DNA of 64,000 nucleotides from Delphinus delphis (GCF_949987515.2 NC_082694.2:70430080-70494079), one strand, 5' to 3'. Shown: positions 46,821 to 59,289, numbered from the stretch's first letter. A program made the numbers and translations. The notes: generated from the letters alone by a model not told the origin.

Positions 46821-46908
46821 TTTAATTCCTCTTTTTTTTAATTGTGGTAAAATATACATAAATCATATTTATTTTAACCATTTATAAATATGCAGTTCAG
46901 TGGCATTA
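46821..46908 (-). mobile_element. Short L1 3'-end fragment (-)
   Basis: ATTGTGGTAAAATATACATAA ... GCAGTTCAGTGGCATTA, bracketed by AGCTGTGTTT on both sides. Confidence 0.75.
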
Positions 46909-47029
46909 AGCTGTGTTTATTATTAATATTTTTATCCTTGTTACTTTTCTAAACTAAAACAGTTGGTTTCTGATCCTTTCCTTCAGTCTTGGCACTCTCA
47001 AATCGGTGATCTCTGATGCTGCCAGATTG

Positions 47030-47450
47030 AACCCAGATTTATTCTAGGTTACTTCCTTCTTAAAACCCTTCAGGCTCGTCATCACGGTCCTGAGAAAGCC
47101 CAAGCTCCACAGTGTGCCAGATGAGGCCCTTCTGGACTCTTTTTCTTGGTTCCCAGTTTCCATCACATGCCTTGTGTGTCATTTCCCAGCAGTTCTGAAC
47201 TGGCTTTCCCCAAGATAGATCGTGTTTTCCATATCCCTGTGCTGTTGCTAATGGGGTTGCCTTCACCTTCATCTGGCTTGTTGTTCCTGCCTACCCTTCC
47301 AGACTCAGCAAAAGGACCATCTTTTCATTTAATTTTTAACACATTTACTGAGAATCTGTTACATTCCGGGCACCATTCTAGGTGCTAGGATTATAGGGGA
47401 GAACAAAACACAGTCCCTGACTTCACTCATACCACTTACATTTTAAAAGG
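47030..47450 (+). repeat. L2-like remnants
   Basis: CTTAAAACCCTTCAGGCTCGT, CTTGTTGTTCCTGCCTACCC, and after 47330 the pattern GGGCACCATTCTAGGTGCTAG. Confidence 0.5.
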
Positions 47451-47984
47451 GAAACCGACAAATATGGAAACCAAATAAATAATAATTCCTCATACTAAGA
47501 ATTACCTGGGGTGCACTCACATGGGCATGTGAGAGAGCATGACTGGGGTAGATATTTGAAGTAGAAATTGGGTATTCTGCAAAGAATTGGGTTTACTACT
47601 TAGTGAATGTTATCACTGACACAATAACTTCATATAAATTACCATTCTCTGTAACAAACTCAAGGATATGAACAGTCTGGGAGATGTTTGGTGGGTATGG
47701 CTTCTTGAGCCTCCGCTATTTCTTCACAGGAGGTATTGCATTGGTGGCAATGGTATCTGCTGTGGGAAGCCCCACTCTCATTTCCAGCATCACTCCAAAT
47801 CTGCGTTATAATTACTTTCTGAGGATGCAGAAATCACCATTTGCCAGCCTTATGACTTGGCCCTGTCATCTAGGCATTGGGTTGATTTTAGTATGTCAGT
47901 TTTGAATCCAATGATCTTTCTCCACTCTTTCATTAGTCTTAATGGTTAGTTTAGACTTCTGCTTAGGTAGGTAACTACATGTAC

Positions 47985-48245
47985 ATCATTTTTTAAAAAG
48001 ACTTTATTTGTTTAGAGCAGTTTTAGGTTCATAGCCAAATGAAAGAGGAAGGAACAGAGCTATCTCATATATACCCCCTGCCCTGGCACATGCATTGTCT
48101 CCCCCACTATTAGCACCCACACCAGAGTGGCACGTCCATTACAACTGATGGACCTACACTGACACATCATAATCACTCAAAGTCTATGGTTTACATTAGG
48201 GTTCATTCTTGGTGGTGTACATTCTATGGAACTGCATTATTTTTA
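47985..48245 (-). mobile_element. L1 3'-end fragment (-)
   Basis: AGAGCAGTTTTAGGTTCATAG, CACCAGAGTGGCACGTCCATT, TTAGGGTTCATTCTTGGTGG. Confidence 0.8.
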
Positions 48246-48604
48246 AAGAAAGGCCATTTTGACTCTTATTTTTGCAATCCTTATACCTCTTTTTCATGAC
48301 CTACTGTACTGGTTAGGACCTCAGATATTGTATTTAAGAGTTGGGAAGATAGCAGGCATTCTTGTCTTGTTTTTGACTTGAATGGGAATGGATGTAATAT
48401 TTCACTATTAAAATGATATTTGTTGTAGGTTTTGTACCCTTCACCAGGTGAAAGATCTACTTTTCTGTCCTAATTTACCAAGAGTTATTACTGTTATTTT
48501 CTTCAAATCACGAATGAGTATAGAATTTTATCAGTTGTTTTCTGCTTCTCTTGAGATGATACAGTGACATATAATATATTTCTCCTTAACATACATAGTT
48601 CTGG

Positions 48605-48730
48605 GGCCAGCAGTCTTTTTCTTAAAGAGCCAGAAAGTAAATATTTTAGGATTTGCAGGCCATATGATGAGTTCTCTGTCATAGCTACTCAACTCTGCTG
48701 TTGTAGCATGAAAGCGGTCATAGGAGTTTA
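48605..48730 (+). repeat. Ancient DNA-transposon-type repeat, copy 2
   Basis: CAGCAGTCTTTTTCTTAAAGA, AATATTTTAGGATTTGCAGG, CTCTGCTGTTGTAGCATGAAA. It shares a block with the repeat at 43125. Confidence 0.5.
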
Positions 48731-49945
48731 ATAGTTTAGATAGCTTGTGTTTTTTATCTTGTGTTACCTTTACTGTTGTGCCTTTCAGTAGTATTCTTAA
48801 GCCTTTCTATTTTTAGACAGTATCTTTTAATTTCCTATTTTGAACAGTGATGAAATCAGTTTGTTCTTTCTTTGCTTAATATTTTATCTTCTGGACTCTA
48901 AGCACCATGAAAGTAAGAATCACATGTATTTATCATGGTAGCCCCAGCAATTCAATAAGTATTTATTAAAGGAGGAGTAGACTAAATTACGTACAAATAA
49001 TTTGATCGTTTACGATTTTTACATGATGTAACATTACTAAGAAAAAGGAAGGGTGATAATCTCTCGACTCTGGTGCCAAAGTAAAAACTTTCTAGATGAG
49101 TCTGCAAAATACTTGATGCCAGGCCTCCATGCTCAGCGATTCCAGAATTTTTCCTTTTCCAGAATTTTGTCACTTTTATTGGTCTTCTCAAGGAACTTTG
49201 GCTTTATTGGTCCTCTCTATGTATCTTTGTTTTCTGTGTCATTATTTCATGCTATTACGTGGTTTATTATTTTCTTCTTTCTACTTTAGGCAGTTGTATT
49301 TTTCTTTTTCTAATGTAGGCCATTTATTTTCAGACTTTTTTCTTTCTTATGTAAGCACTGAAGAATATACTTTTCCGTGATTTTCTATTTTTGTATTACA
49401 TGTGTTCTGATATATACTATTTTCATTATCAGATCTCTGTGTTTTCTAATTTCTGTTGTAGATTAATGAGAAGTATCCTTTTAAATTCGTAAATGAATGT
49501 CTGTTTTAATAATAAAGATATTTAGCTTAATGGGATTATGGGTCAGGGAGTGAGGGATTTTCTAGAATCTTTGTATTTGTTGATATTTGTATGTTTTTCT
49601 AAATATTCCATGAGTGCTTGAAAATCATGTGTATGATTTCTGTATTATCTAGATCAAGCTCATTATGTTTTACTAAAATCTTTTTGTCTTTTCTGATTTG
49701 ACTGCTTGATCTTAATTACTGGAAGATGTTAAAAATCTCTGCTTTGATCATGGATTTAAAATTTCCCCCCTGTAGTTCGGTCAGTGTTTTGAAGCTTTTG
49801 TTCTTAGATGCATATATATTAAAATGTTCTGTCTACCTGGGAAATTGAATCTTTTATTATTATATAGGTACACTTTTTTTTTCTAGTCATGCTTTTTTGC
49901 TTCAAAGTTTGTTTTGTTGTATATTAATATATCTATACCAGCTTT

Positions 49946-50153
49946 TTTTTTTTTTTTTTTTGCAGTACGCGGGCCTCTCACTGTTGTGGCCTCTTCCGTT
50001 GCAGAGCACAGGCTCCGGACGCGCAGGCTCAGCGGCCATGGCTCACGGGGCCAGCCGCTCTGCGGCATGTGGGTTCTTCCCAGACCAGGGCACGAACCTG
50101 TGTCCCCTGCATCGGCAGGCGGACTCTCAACCATTGCACCACCAGGGAAGCCC
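49946..50153 (-). mobile_element. Short CHR-type SINE (-) with latent splice acceptor
   Basis: T19 then GCAGTACGCGGGCCTCTC to ACCACCAGGGAAGCCC. TSD ACCAGCTTT at 49937-49945 and 50154-50162. Confidence 0.95.
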
Positions 50154-50207
50154 ACCAGCTTTCTTTTGATTAGCATGCCTAGTACACTAAATATCTTTTT
50201 TATTTTT

Positions 50208-51041
50208 AATTTATTTTTTATTCTGTTAACATCTTTATTGGAGTATAATTGCTTTACAATGGTGTGTTAGTTTCTGCTGTATAACAAAGTGAATCACCTA
50301 TACGTGTACATATATCGCCATATCTCCTCCTCCTTGCGTCTCCCTCCCACCCTGCCTATCCCATCCCTCTAGGTGATCACAAAGCACTGAGCTGATCTCC
50401 CTGTGCTATGCGGCTGCTTCCCACTAGCTATCGAATTTACATTTGGTAGTATACATATGTCCATGCCACTCTCTCACTTCGTCCCAGCTTACCCTTCCCC
50501 CTACCCCTGTCCTCAAGTCCATTCTCTATGTCTGCATCTTTATCCCTGTACTGCCCCGAGGTTCTTCAGAACAATTTTTTTTTTTTTAGATTCATATATA
50601 TGTGTTAGCATACGGTATTTGTTTTTCTTTTTCTGACTTACTTCACTCTGTATGACAGACTCTAGGTCCATCCACCTCGCTACAAATAACTCAATTTCGT
50701 TTCTTTTTATGGCTGAGTAATATTCCATTGTATATATGTGCCACATCTTCTTTATCCATTCATCTGTCGATGGACACTTAGGTTGCTTCCATGTCCTGGC
50801 TATTGTAAATAGAGCTGCAATGAACATTGTGGTACATGACTCTTTTTGAATTATGGTTTTCTCAGGTTATATGCCCAGTAGTGGGATTGCTGGGTTGTAT
50901 GGTAGTTCTAGTTGTAGTTTTTTAAGGAACCGCCATACTGTTCTCCACAGTGGCTGTATCAATTTACATTCCCACCAACAGTGCAAGAGGGTTCCCTGTT
51001 CTCCACACCCTCTCCAGCATTTGTTGTTTGCAGATTTTTCA
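50208..51041 (-). mobile_element. 5'-truncated L1 (-), 3' UTR and ORF2 end
   Basis: AACATCTTTATTGGAGTATA at the left, GGCTGAGTAATATTCCATTG and GCCCAGTAGTGGGATTGCTG inside. The minus strand encodes the ORF2 C-terminus ([20 protein letters not shown]). The imperfect duplication ATATC...TTTTAAT suggests insertion into the older L1. Confidence 0.93.
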
Positions 51042-51202
51042 GTATATATCCATTTATTCTTTAATTTTTTTTCCTGTATCCTTATGTTATATATGTATCT
51101 CTTGTAAACAGCATAAGTTAGATTTTTTTAAAAAATAACCAAAACGACCATTGTGACAATTTTGGCTTTTTCACTGAAGACTTTATTTTGTTTAACCTTT
51201 TT

Positions 51203-51402
51203 TTTTTTTTCGGTACGCGGGCCTCTCACTGTTGTGGCCTCTCCCATTGCGGAGCACAGGCTCTTGGACACGCAGGCTCAGCGGCCATGGCTCACGGGCC
51301 CAGCCGCTCCACGGCATGTGGGATCTTCCTGGACCGGGGCACGAACCCGTGTCCCCTGCATCGGCAGGTGGACTCTCAACCACTGCGCCACCAGGGAAGC
51401 CC
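51203..51402 (-). mobile_element. Short CHR-type SINE (-)
   Basis: CGGTACGCGGGCCTCTCACTG to GCCACCAGGGAAGCC; perfect TSD TGTTTAACCTTTTT at 51189-51202 and 51403-51416. Confidence 0.96.
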
Positions 51403-51634
51403 TGTTTAACCTTTTTTATGAATACTGATATGTTTCATTTTTCTTCCATTTTATTTTGTACTTCAGTTTTGTCCTTTCTCTGTTTTTTTTTCCCTCCTTT
51501 CTTGACTTCTATTAGATGAATTGAGCTTCCCTCCATTCTACTTTTTCCCTCTACTTACTTGTGAGTTGTATGTTCTTTTTCTGTTCTTTTTGTGGTTACT
51601 CCAGAAATTTTAACATCAATTAAAATGAAGCCCA

Positions 51635-53156
51635 GATGGATTAAAGACCTAAATGTAAGGCCAGAAGCTATCAAACTCTTAGAGGAAAACATAGGCAGAA
51701 CACTCTATGACATAAATCACAGCAAGATACTTTTTGACCCACATCCTAGAGAAATGGAAATAAAAACAAAAATAAACAAATGGGACCAAATGAAACTTCA
51801 AAGCTTTTGCACAGCAAAGGAAACCATAAACAAGACCAAAAGACAACCCTCAGAATGGGAGAAAATATTTGCAAATGAAGCAACTGACAAAGGATTAATC
51901 TCCAAAATTTACAATTTACATGCAGCTCAATAACAAAAAACCAAACAACCCAGTCCAAAAATGGCCAGAAGACCTACATAGACATTTGTCCAAAGAAGAT
52001 ATACAGACTGCCAACAAACACATGAAAGAATGCTCAACATCGTTAATCATTAGAGAAATGCAAATCAAAACTACAATGAGATATCATCTCACACCAGTCA
52101 GAATGGCCATCATCAAAAAATCTAGAAACAATAAATGCTGGAGAGGGTGTGGAGGAAAGGGAACCCTCTTGCACTGCTGTGGGAATGTGAATTGGTACAG
52201 CCACTATGGAGAACAGTATGGAGGTTCCTTAAAAAACTACAAATAGAACTACCATACAACCCAGCAATCCCACTACTGGGCATATACCCTGATAAAACCA
52301 TAATTCAAAAAGAGTCATGGGGCTTCCCTGGTGGCGCAGTGGTTGAGAGTCTGCCTGCCGATGCAGGGGACACGGGTTCGTGCCCCGGTCCGGGAAGATC
52401 ACACATGCCACGGAGCGGCTGGGCCTGTGAGCCATGACCGCTGCGCCTGTGCGTCCGGAGCCTGTGCTCCGCAGTGGGAGAGGCCACAACAGTGAGAGGC
52501 CCGTGTACTGCAAAAAAAAAAAAAAAAGAGTCATGTACCAAAATGTTCATTGCAGCTCTATTTACAATAACTAGGAGATGGAAACAACCTAAGTGTCCAT
52601 CATCAGATGAATGGATAAAGAAGATGTGGCACATATATACAATGGAATATTACTCAGCCATAAAAACAAATGAAATTGAGCTATTTGTAATGAGGTGGAT
52701 GGACCTAGAGTCTGTCATACAGATTGAAGTAAGTCAGAAAGAGAAAGACAAATACCGTATGCTAACACATATATATGGAATTTAAGAAAAGAAAAACGTC
52801 ATGAAGAACCTAGGAGTAAGACAGGAATAAAGACACAGACCTACTAGAGAATGGACTTGAGGATATGGGGAGGGGGAAGGGTAAGCTGTGACAAAGTGAG
52901 GGAGTGATATGGACATATATACACTACCAAACGTAAAATAGATAGCTAGTGGGAAGCAGCCACATAGCACAGGGAGATCAGCTCGGTGCTTTGTGACCAC
53001 CTAGAGGGGTGGGATAGGGAGGGTGGGAGGGAGGGAGACGCAAGAGGGAAGAGATATGGGAACATATGTATATGTATAAATGATTCATTTTTTTATAAAG
53101 CAGAAACTAACACACCATTGTAAAGCAATTATACTCCAATAAAGATGTAAAAAAAA
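51635..53156 (+). mobile_element. 5'-truncated L1 (+) with TSD, carrying a SINE
   Basis: It starts in the ORF2 C-terminal coding part (RWIKDLNV, then [18 protein letters not shown]) and ends with the L1 3' UTR and an A tail. TSD AAATGAAGCCCA precedes 51635 and follows the tail. The ORF2 frame is broken (stop near 51931, frame change near 52180, SINE insertion), so the copy is dead. Confidence 0.95.
52320..52522 (+). mobile_element. Short CHR-type SINE (+) nested in the L1
   Basis: GGGCTTCCCTGGTGGCGCAG to CCCGTGTACTGC and an A tail; TSD AAAAAGAGTCATG at 52307-52319 and 52523-52535. It interrupts the L1 ORF2 sequence between QKES and CTKMF. Confidence 0.97.
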
Positions 53157-53159
53157 AAA

Positions 53160-54449
53160 TGAAGCCCAAATCATATCAATATTTATAACGTTGTTCAAAG
53201 TAATACAAGAATATTTTTAGGATGTATTAGAGTACCTCCTTTATGAAATATATGCTCTTTTTTGTATTATCTTTTGAACTCCACAAATTAGACTTTATTT
53301 TTATCTTGTATAATCCATTTTTGTTTTATCCAACCTATTTGGTTATCAGTTTGTTTGTTTGCCATTATTTACAAAAATTTAAATCCAGATCTTGGTGGAG
53401 CCAGGTATGTGTCACAGCCATTTCCTTTTGCGGGATTTTAAAACTTCTTTTCCTAGTTCACCCACTGAGAGAGTCACCCTTCAGTGATCTTGGTGTTATC
53501 TGTACCTTCCTCTCTGCTGGGACCCCTGGCTTCATCTTTGGTCCCTAGGGTTTTTAAGTGTACTGCCAAGAAAAAAATGAGGAAGTCATTCGTGTTCATA
53601 TTTGTTGCTTATTCAGACTAATGTTTTTTTTGAAAAAATTTTTTTTCCTAATTAGAACTGCTTGTGAAAGTTTTTAGACAATTCAGACATGTTACTGTAC
53701 TTACATTTATTAGATTTATAATCTCTTCTCCCCTTTCTCCTTCCTTCCTCCTCATCTCCCCAGTTAGATTCGATTTTCAGCAAAGTACATTTACTTCCTT
53801 ATCCCTGTCATTCGTCTGCTGAGCACGTCCATCAAATCCTGTGGCTTCCTGGAACACAGTTTGGAGTGCTCTGCCCTACCTGAGGAAAGTTAAAAGCATC
53901 AACATGTTTACACAGGAAAAGGAACTGGCTTCCCCACTACTTTTGTCATCTCCCGCCATGAGCCTTTCCTTGCTAGTGTCTGCAGCTGTATATCCTTTTG
54001 ACATTCCTTTGTAAATTTTTGGGAAAAAGCCTTTTTTATATCAGACAACCCAGAACTTCCCAGTTTTCAGTTATTTATTCATTCAATAAATATTTAGGTG
54101 CTAGTTTTATTGTGTCCTACTTTGGGACATACAGTAATGAATAATACAACAGTAAAATGGTCTCTGCCTTCATGGATTTTGTTTTCCTGGAAGTGGCAAC
54201 AAGGGATGATAGCAGTAGGAGCCATGATGGGGGAAGCAAGGGGGGTCCAGGAAGGAATCTGGGAGGAAGTGATGTCTTGGCTGAGTCAGCCCAATAATGT
54301 GGTGAAGGAAGGGCTGGGGCACTATCACTTACCAAGGCCCAGAGGTGACGGGACCCGGTATGTTTGGGTAACTGTAGGTAGTCCAGACTGATTGGAGTGG
54401 AGTGTGAGGTAAAATGTGAGACGTGCATGAGCTAGACCTTTAAGTTGAG
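53160..54449. other. DTNB intron 2, nothing gene-like
   Basis: AT-rich sequence, with an old LINE-like trace at 54080-54200 (CATTCAATAAATATTTAGGTG). No exon is supported. Confidence 0.45.
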
Positions 54450-54575
54450 TTGGGTAGTCCTGTGTTTCCCCAAACTAGCTTGATTATAAGAGTCTTTAGG
54501 GGCATTTGTTAAGAATGAAGATTCCAGCTTCCTCCCCTGGGGGTTTTGATATAAGCTTCTGATACAAACAGGTAC
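54450..54575 (+). repeat. MER5-like remnant
   Basis: GTGTTTCCCCAAACTAGCTTG, GGGGCATTTGTTAAGAATGA, CTCCCCTGGGGGTTTTGAT. Confidence 0.55.
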
Positions 54576-54842
54576 AATAAAACCCTTGCATTTGACTCTT
54601 TGCTTTCCTTGGGATTTGGTTATACTATAGAACATTCATATCCCATTCTCATGAATAAGGAGAGCCATAAAGTGCAAAGAAGGCTTAATCCTTTCTTACC
54701 CTTTCCCTATCTTTCTCCTGTACCTCTTGGGTACCCAGTGTCCCATTGGTTCCCTGTCTGTTCACGAATTTCACTGGGCTTTCTAACTGGGGCCAGAGTT
54801 CTGCCTGGATATTTAGTTAGGGCTCTCTGTATCGTTTCTTTT

Positions 54843-55134
54843 CTTTTTTTAAATTTAATTAATTAATTAATTTCTGGTTGCGTTGGGTCCTCGTTGCACG
54901 CAGGCTTTCTGTAGTTGCTGCAGGCAGGGGCTATTCTTTGTTGTGGTGCATGGGCTTCTGATTGCAGTGGCTTCTCTTGTTGTGGAGCACGGTCTCTAGG
55001 TGCGCGCGCTTCAGTAGTTGTGGCATGCGGGCTTTGTTGCTCCGCCGCATGTGGGATCTTCCCAGACCAGGGCTCGAACCTGTGTCCCCTGCATTGGCGG
55101 GCGGATTCTTAACCCCTGCACCACCAGGGAAAAC
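54843..55134 (-). mobile_element. Long CHR-type SINE (-), shortened
   Basis: TCTGGTTGCGTTGGGTCCTCG to CCACCAGGGAAAACC; one internal block is missing compared with other long copies. Confidence 0.9.
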
Positions 55135-56289
55135 CTCTGTAATTTCTGGGTGGGCTTGAAACCTTGTCTGACATTAGTATAAAAATGACATTTTATTGTA
55201 TTTCTTTTAATGAAATATTCTTGAAATGAATGATAATGAAGAGTAATCATTTCTAGTTCAGAATTCCCAAAGTGATATTCCAGTCATTTCAGTTTCTTCA
55301 CTGGGGGCTTTTCTATTTTGTATTTGCCAAACTACCATATTTTCTGATCAGGAAATTACTGTGACATTTACATAGGGGAAGTATTAAAAAAATGAAGGCT
55401 ATTCTTAGGCACTGTATGAGGATTCTCCTTATATAAATCAGGGAAGATGACTGCTTCAGAAGAAGGGAAACATATGGGAAGTTTGGTTGAATATTGGTAC
55501 AATAGTATTTTAATAAAATTCTAAGGTTATTAATTATATCTTAACTTTTAGAAATTATTTTTGGATTTGGACTGCTCTTAGATTTTTAAAAAATGATGCT
55601 CTGGCCAGGACTTCTTAGAATTTCTGAATCCTGTAACATCCCACTGCTCTCTCTACATTTTCCTCAATACATTTAGAGTGATGTATTTTCACAAGGATCA
55701 GACTGGCAAAGGGAAGCAGAGTGATACTTCATTCTTGACTAGTTCCTGAAACTTCAGTGTAGAGATTTCTGGCAAACTGGTCTGAAGCATTTGGAGTTTC
55801 CTATTTTCCTAAACTAGTTAGCTTTGGACTTGTGTGATATCTGCTCTATTTCATCTTTTGTGGTGACAAATCTGACTCTGCACTGGAGAAGGAGTCTGAA
55901 AAGAGTGAGTTATACCAGGTGCACTACCTTTTTCCTGTAGTTACTTTTCCACTAGCAAGCATTGCCTAATAAATACCCTGCAAAAAGTCTGATCAATCAG
56001 ATTAGTAATGTTTCTGTTTGATCAGATGGGGGTGGAACTTTCCTTTCCTAGCTGTTAACATTCGTTTTATCAGTGTTTCTCATTAAAATATTTCATAGAA
56101 ATAAATGTTTAGACATTAAAATTACCTGCAGTGATTTAATGACGGGTTATTTATTAAATGTTCTTGGACATGTGTTGGCATTCTTTCTTAAAATTATTTG
56201 GTTTTGAATAATTAATATTTAATGGTTCCAATTTAAAATATTTAGGCTGAGATAGTAATATAGAAACTAAATGAGTAAAAGAAAATCAG
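55135..56289. other. DTNB intron 2, unique-looking DNA
   Basis: No repeat or exon recognised over about 1.15 kb. Confidence 0.45.
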
Positions 56290-57310
56290 ACTGAATAAAT
56301 TTAACAAGAGAAGTGTAAAACTTACACTCTGAAAACTACAAAACACTGTTGAAAGAAATTAAGGAAGACTAAATAAATGGAAAGATATCCTGTATTAGAG
56401 GATCAGAAGATTTATCATTAAGATGTCACTTTTCCCTAAACTGATCCACAAACTCATTGCAGTCCTCATAAAAAAACTGGCTGTTTTGAAGAAATGGATG
56501 GGCTGACCCTAAAATTCATATGGAAATTCAACCCAGAGTAGCCAAAACAGTCTCAAAAGAGAACAAAGTTGGAAGACTCACACTTCCGAATTTGAGAACT
56601 ACAAAGCCACAATGATCCAGATTGTGTGGTACTGGCATAAGAATAGACATATAATCAGTGGGATAGAATTGAAAGTTAAAAATTAAACCCATACATCTGT
56701 GGTCACTTGATTTTTCACAAGGATACCAAGACCATTTAATGAAGAAAGAATAGTATTTTGAACAAATGGCGCTGGGACAAGTGGGTATCCATATGCAAAA
56801 GAATGAATTTGAACCTCCGCCTCATACTGCATAATAAATTAACTAAAAATATATCATAGCCCTAAATGTAAGATCTAAAAGTGTAAAACTTTTAGAAGGA
56901 CACATAGGTATAAATCTTCATAAACTTAGATTAGGCAAAGCCTTCTCAGGTATGACACCAAAAGCACAAGTGACAAAATAACAAATAGATATATTGGATT
57001 TATCAAAATTAAAACCTTTTGTGCCCCATTAGATACGACCAAGAAAGTGAAATGACTACTCAGAGAATGGGAAAAAAAATTTGCAAATCATATATTTCAT
57101 AAGGGACTTGTATCTACAACATATAAAGTACTTAAAACTCAATAATGAAAGACAAACAACTCAATTAAAAAATGGGCAAAGTGACTCATAAGGGGAAGAG
57201 GTTTCTTTTTTGAGATAATGAAAAACTGACTGTGGTGATGGTTGCACAACTAAGTTGAATACTTTAATGGATGAATTATATTTCAAAAAACCTGTTATAT
57301 TAAAAAAAAG
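56290..57310 (+). mobile_element. Old L1 ORF2 fragment (+)
   Basis: CCACAATGATCCAGATTGTGT, TGGTACTGGCATAAGAATAGA, GGGACAAGTGGGTATCCATAT, GTAAAACTTTTAGAAGGACAC. Sense-oriented, full of stops. Confidence 0.85.
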
Positions 57311-57685
57311 AAAATAGGACTATAACGTGTATGTATAGAAGGGTAGAAATTTTGTGAGAACCAGGTGATGGAGGAAATAATTTTAATTGTGACATCAAGG
57401 TAAGGGTTGATTGAAGTGAGATTAAGAGAAATCTTTGCTTCACTTTTTGGTCAATAAATATTACTTTTACCAAAAACCTGGAAAAATCCTTCCTTTTTTT
57501 TTTTCTATAAGCAGAAATGAAAGATGACTGTAAATATTGGTATAAGGTAATTTGTGCTGGTTCACTTTCCCTTTTTTGAATCAAAAGTTGCTGCCAGATC
57601 TTACAAGGCAGCATAGGTGAAATAAAAAAACTCACGCTGGAGGCCAGAGTTCCCTGAAGTGGCCTTAAAATTCAAGACAGCAATT

Positions 57686-57883
57686 TTTTTTTTTTTTTTG
57701 CCATACGCGGGCCTCTCACTGTTGTGGCCTCTCCCGTTGCAGAGCACAGGCTCCGGACGCGCAGGCTCAGCGGCCATGGCTCACGGGCCCAGCTGCTCCG
57801 CGGCATGTGGGACCTTCCCGGACCGGGGCACGAACCCGTGTCCCCTGCATCGGCTCTCAACCACTGCGCCACCAGGGAAGCCC
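57686..57883 (-). mobile_element. Short CHR-type SINE (-) with internal deletion
   Basis: GCCATACGCGGGCCTCTCACT to GCCACCAGGGAAGCCCT; TSD ACAGCAATTTT/ACAGCAAATTTT. About 9 bp (CAGGCGGAC type) are missing at 57853. Confidence 0.94.
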
Positions 57884-58529
57884 TACAGCAAATTTTGAAA
57901 TGAAAACAAAGTTTGATTTATAGATTCATATAATTTAGGCTTTGTTCTAGTTACTAGGGCTATATATTACTTATCCCCAAACAGTCATTTATTTTGTTTA
58001 TACCTTTTTTGGGTCTAAAATTAGAACAGCGTCCAGTGCTTATGTCTTGACTTTGCTGCATGATGTCTCAGGCCTCTGTTGGAAGACTCAGAGACTCAGG
58101 GCTGAGTCATTTGTTGCCTTGCTCACTTACATGTTTGGTAATTGCTACTGACTTTCAGCTGATGGACTCAGTTTCTCTGGGTATCGGTGTCTCTGTGTGG
58201 TTTCTCCATATCAGCTAGTTTGGGCTTCACAGCAATGGTGTCCAGGTTCCTAGGGCAAGCATCCTGAGAGAGTGAGAGCACAGACAAGCTGTCCCACATT
58301 TTATCGCCCACCTTCAGAAGTCAGGCAGTGTTCCTCTGCCACACTCTATTCATTGAGGCAGTCACAGTGTCCTCAGGTGCAAGTGGAGGGAAATAATCTT
58401 TAGTTCTTGATGGGGAGGGGCAGCATACTAGAGGCACATAAAAATACTGGTCTGGAAATACTGTTGTGTCTCTTTTTTGAAAAACACAGGCTGCCACAGA
58501 CCTGGAAGGGGAACTTAGAGATCATCTGG

Positions 58530-58680
58530 TCCAGTTCCCTCATTTTATAGATGAGGACACTGAGGCTGAGAAGAAGGGGTGTAACATGGCCACAGTCATG
58601 GCCTGTGATTGGTGGTCAGACTGGGCTGGAATTTAGCTTTCCTGACTCTAGGCTAGGGTCTTCCCTACTATACCACTTTT
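58530..58680 (-). repeat. MIR-type element (-)
   Basis: CATTTTATAGATGAGGACACTGAGG, GCTGGAATTTAGCTTTCCTG, CCCTACTATACCACT. Confidence 0.7.
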
Positions 58681-58979
58681 TTTCATTTTGCGGAATACGT
58701 AGTTCATTCACTCAAGTCATGAGTGGTCCTCCCCTTAGAGTTTTCTTAGGCTAGCAGACAGGATGATATAGGCAAAACTACTGGCATCGTGCTTGGCATG
58801 GAGTGGGCACGCAGAAAGCATTTTTAACCCTTCCTCCCCACTTCGTGTTTTATCCAAAGAGAGCCTTGTTGACATGTTGTGTATAGACTGTGCCAACACA
58901 ATGGAATAGAGTCACTTCCCCAGCATGTGGAAATTAAATGGTAAATCTAGTTGAAGATTTTTTATTTGCCCCTTTTCAG

Positions 58980-59060
58980 GTGCTCAGAATTTTGATGTCA
59001 TACGACTATCAACTTACAGAACAGCTTGCAAATTGCGATTTGTGCAAAAACGATGCAACC
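58980..59060 (+). CDS. DTNB: DTNB exon 3: residues 23-49 and first base of 50
   Basis: The acceptor CCCCTTTTCAG ends at 58979 and the donor GTAAGT starts at 59061. The 81-nt exon starts with GT, completing Arg23 from exon 2, then reads [18 protein letters not shown] and on to RCN, and ends with the first base of a Leu codon. Phases agree with both neighbours. [14 protein letters not shown] is a hallmark of the dystrobrevin/dystrophin C-terminal-type EF-hand-like region, where the dystrobrevin N-terminal helices begin. The exon is free of repeats and sits 345 bp before an antisense CHR SINE cluster. Confidence 0.97.
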
Positions 59061-59289
59061 GTAAGTCATTTCTACTCATTTCTATGATAGCTGGATAGAG
59101 CTCTTGATAATATAGAAGATTTTAATGTGTTTTAGTCATATTGTAATGTTAATTGAATTATTTTGTCTAAAGTGTTTATCAGAATATAAGCTTTGTAATG
59201 GAAAGAGCTTGTTAATTTATTCTGGGTGTCCCTCAAAAAATTTAAGAAACTCAATAAGGTAACTAGTTTTGAGATTAATTAATTCTTTA

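Larger units (their letters stand above)
49640..51600 (-). mobile_element. Old L1 ORF2 region (-), host of a nested stack
   Basis: Pieces 49640-49945, 50154-50207, 51042-51202 and 51417-51600 read as one antisense L1 (TATTAATATATCTATACCAGC continuing at CTTTCTTTTGATTAGCATGC, then TCTCTTGTAAACAGCATAAG). It is interrupted by two SINEs and an L1. Confidence 0.65.

Noticed and set aside
51592..52785. Plus-strand open frames of about 100 codons
   Set aside because: They are pieces of a broken L1 ORF2 and the SINE nested in it.
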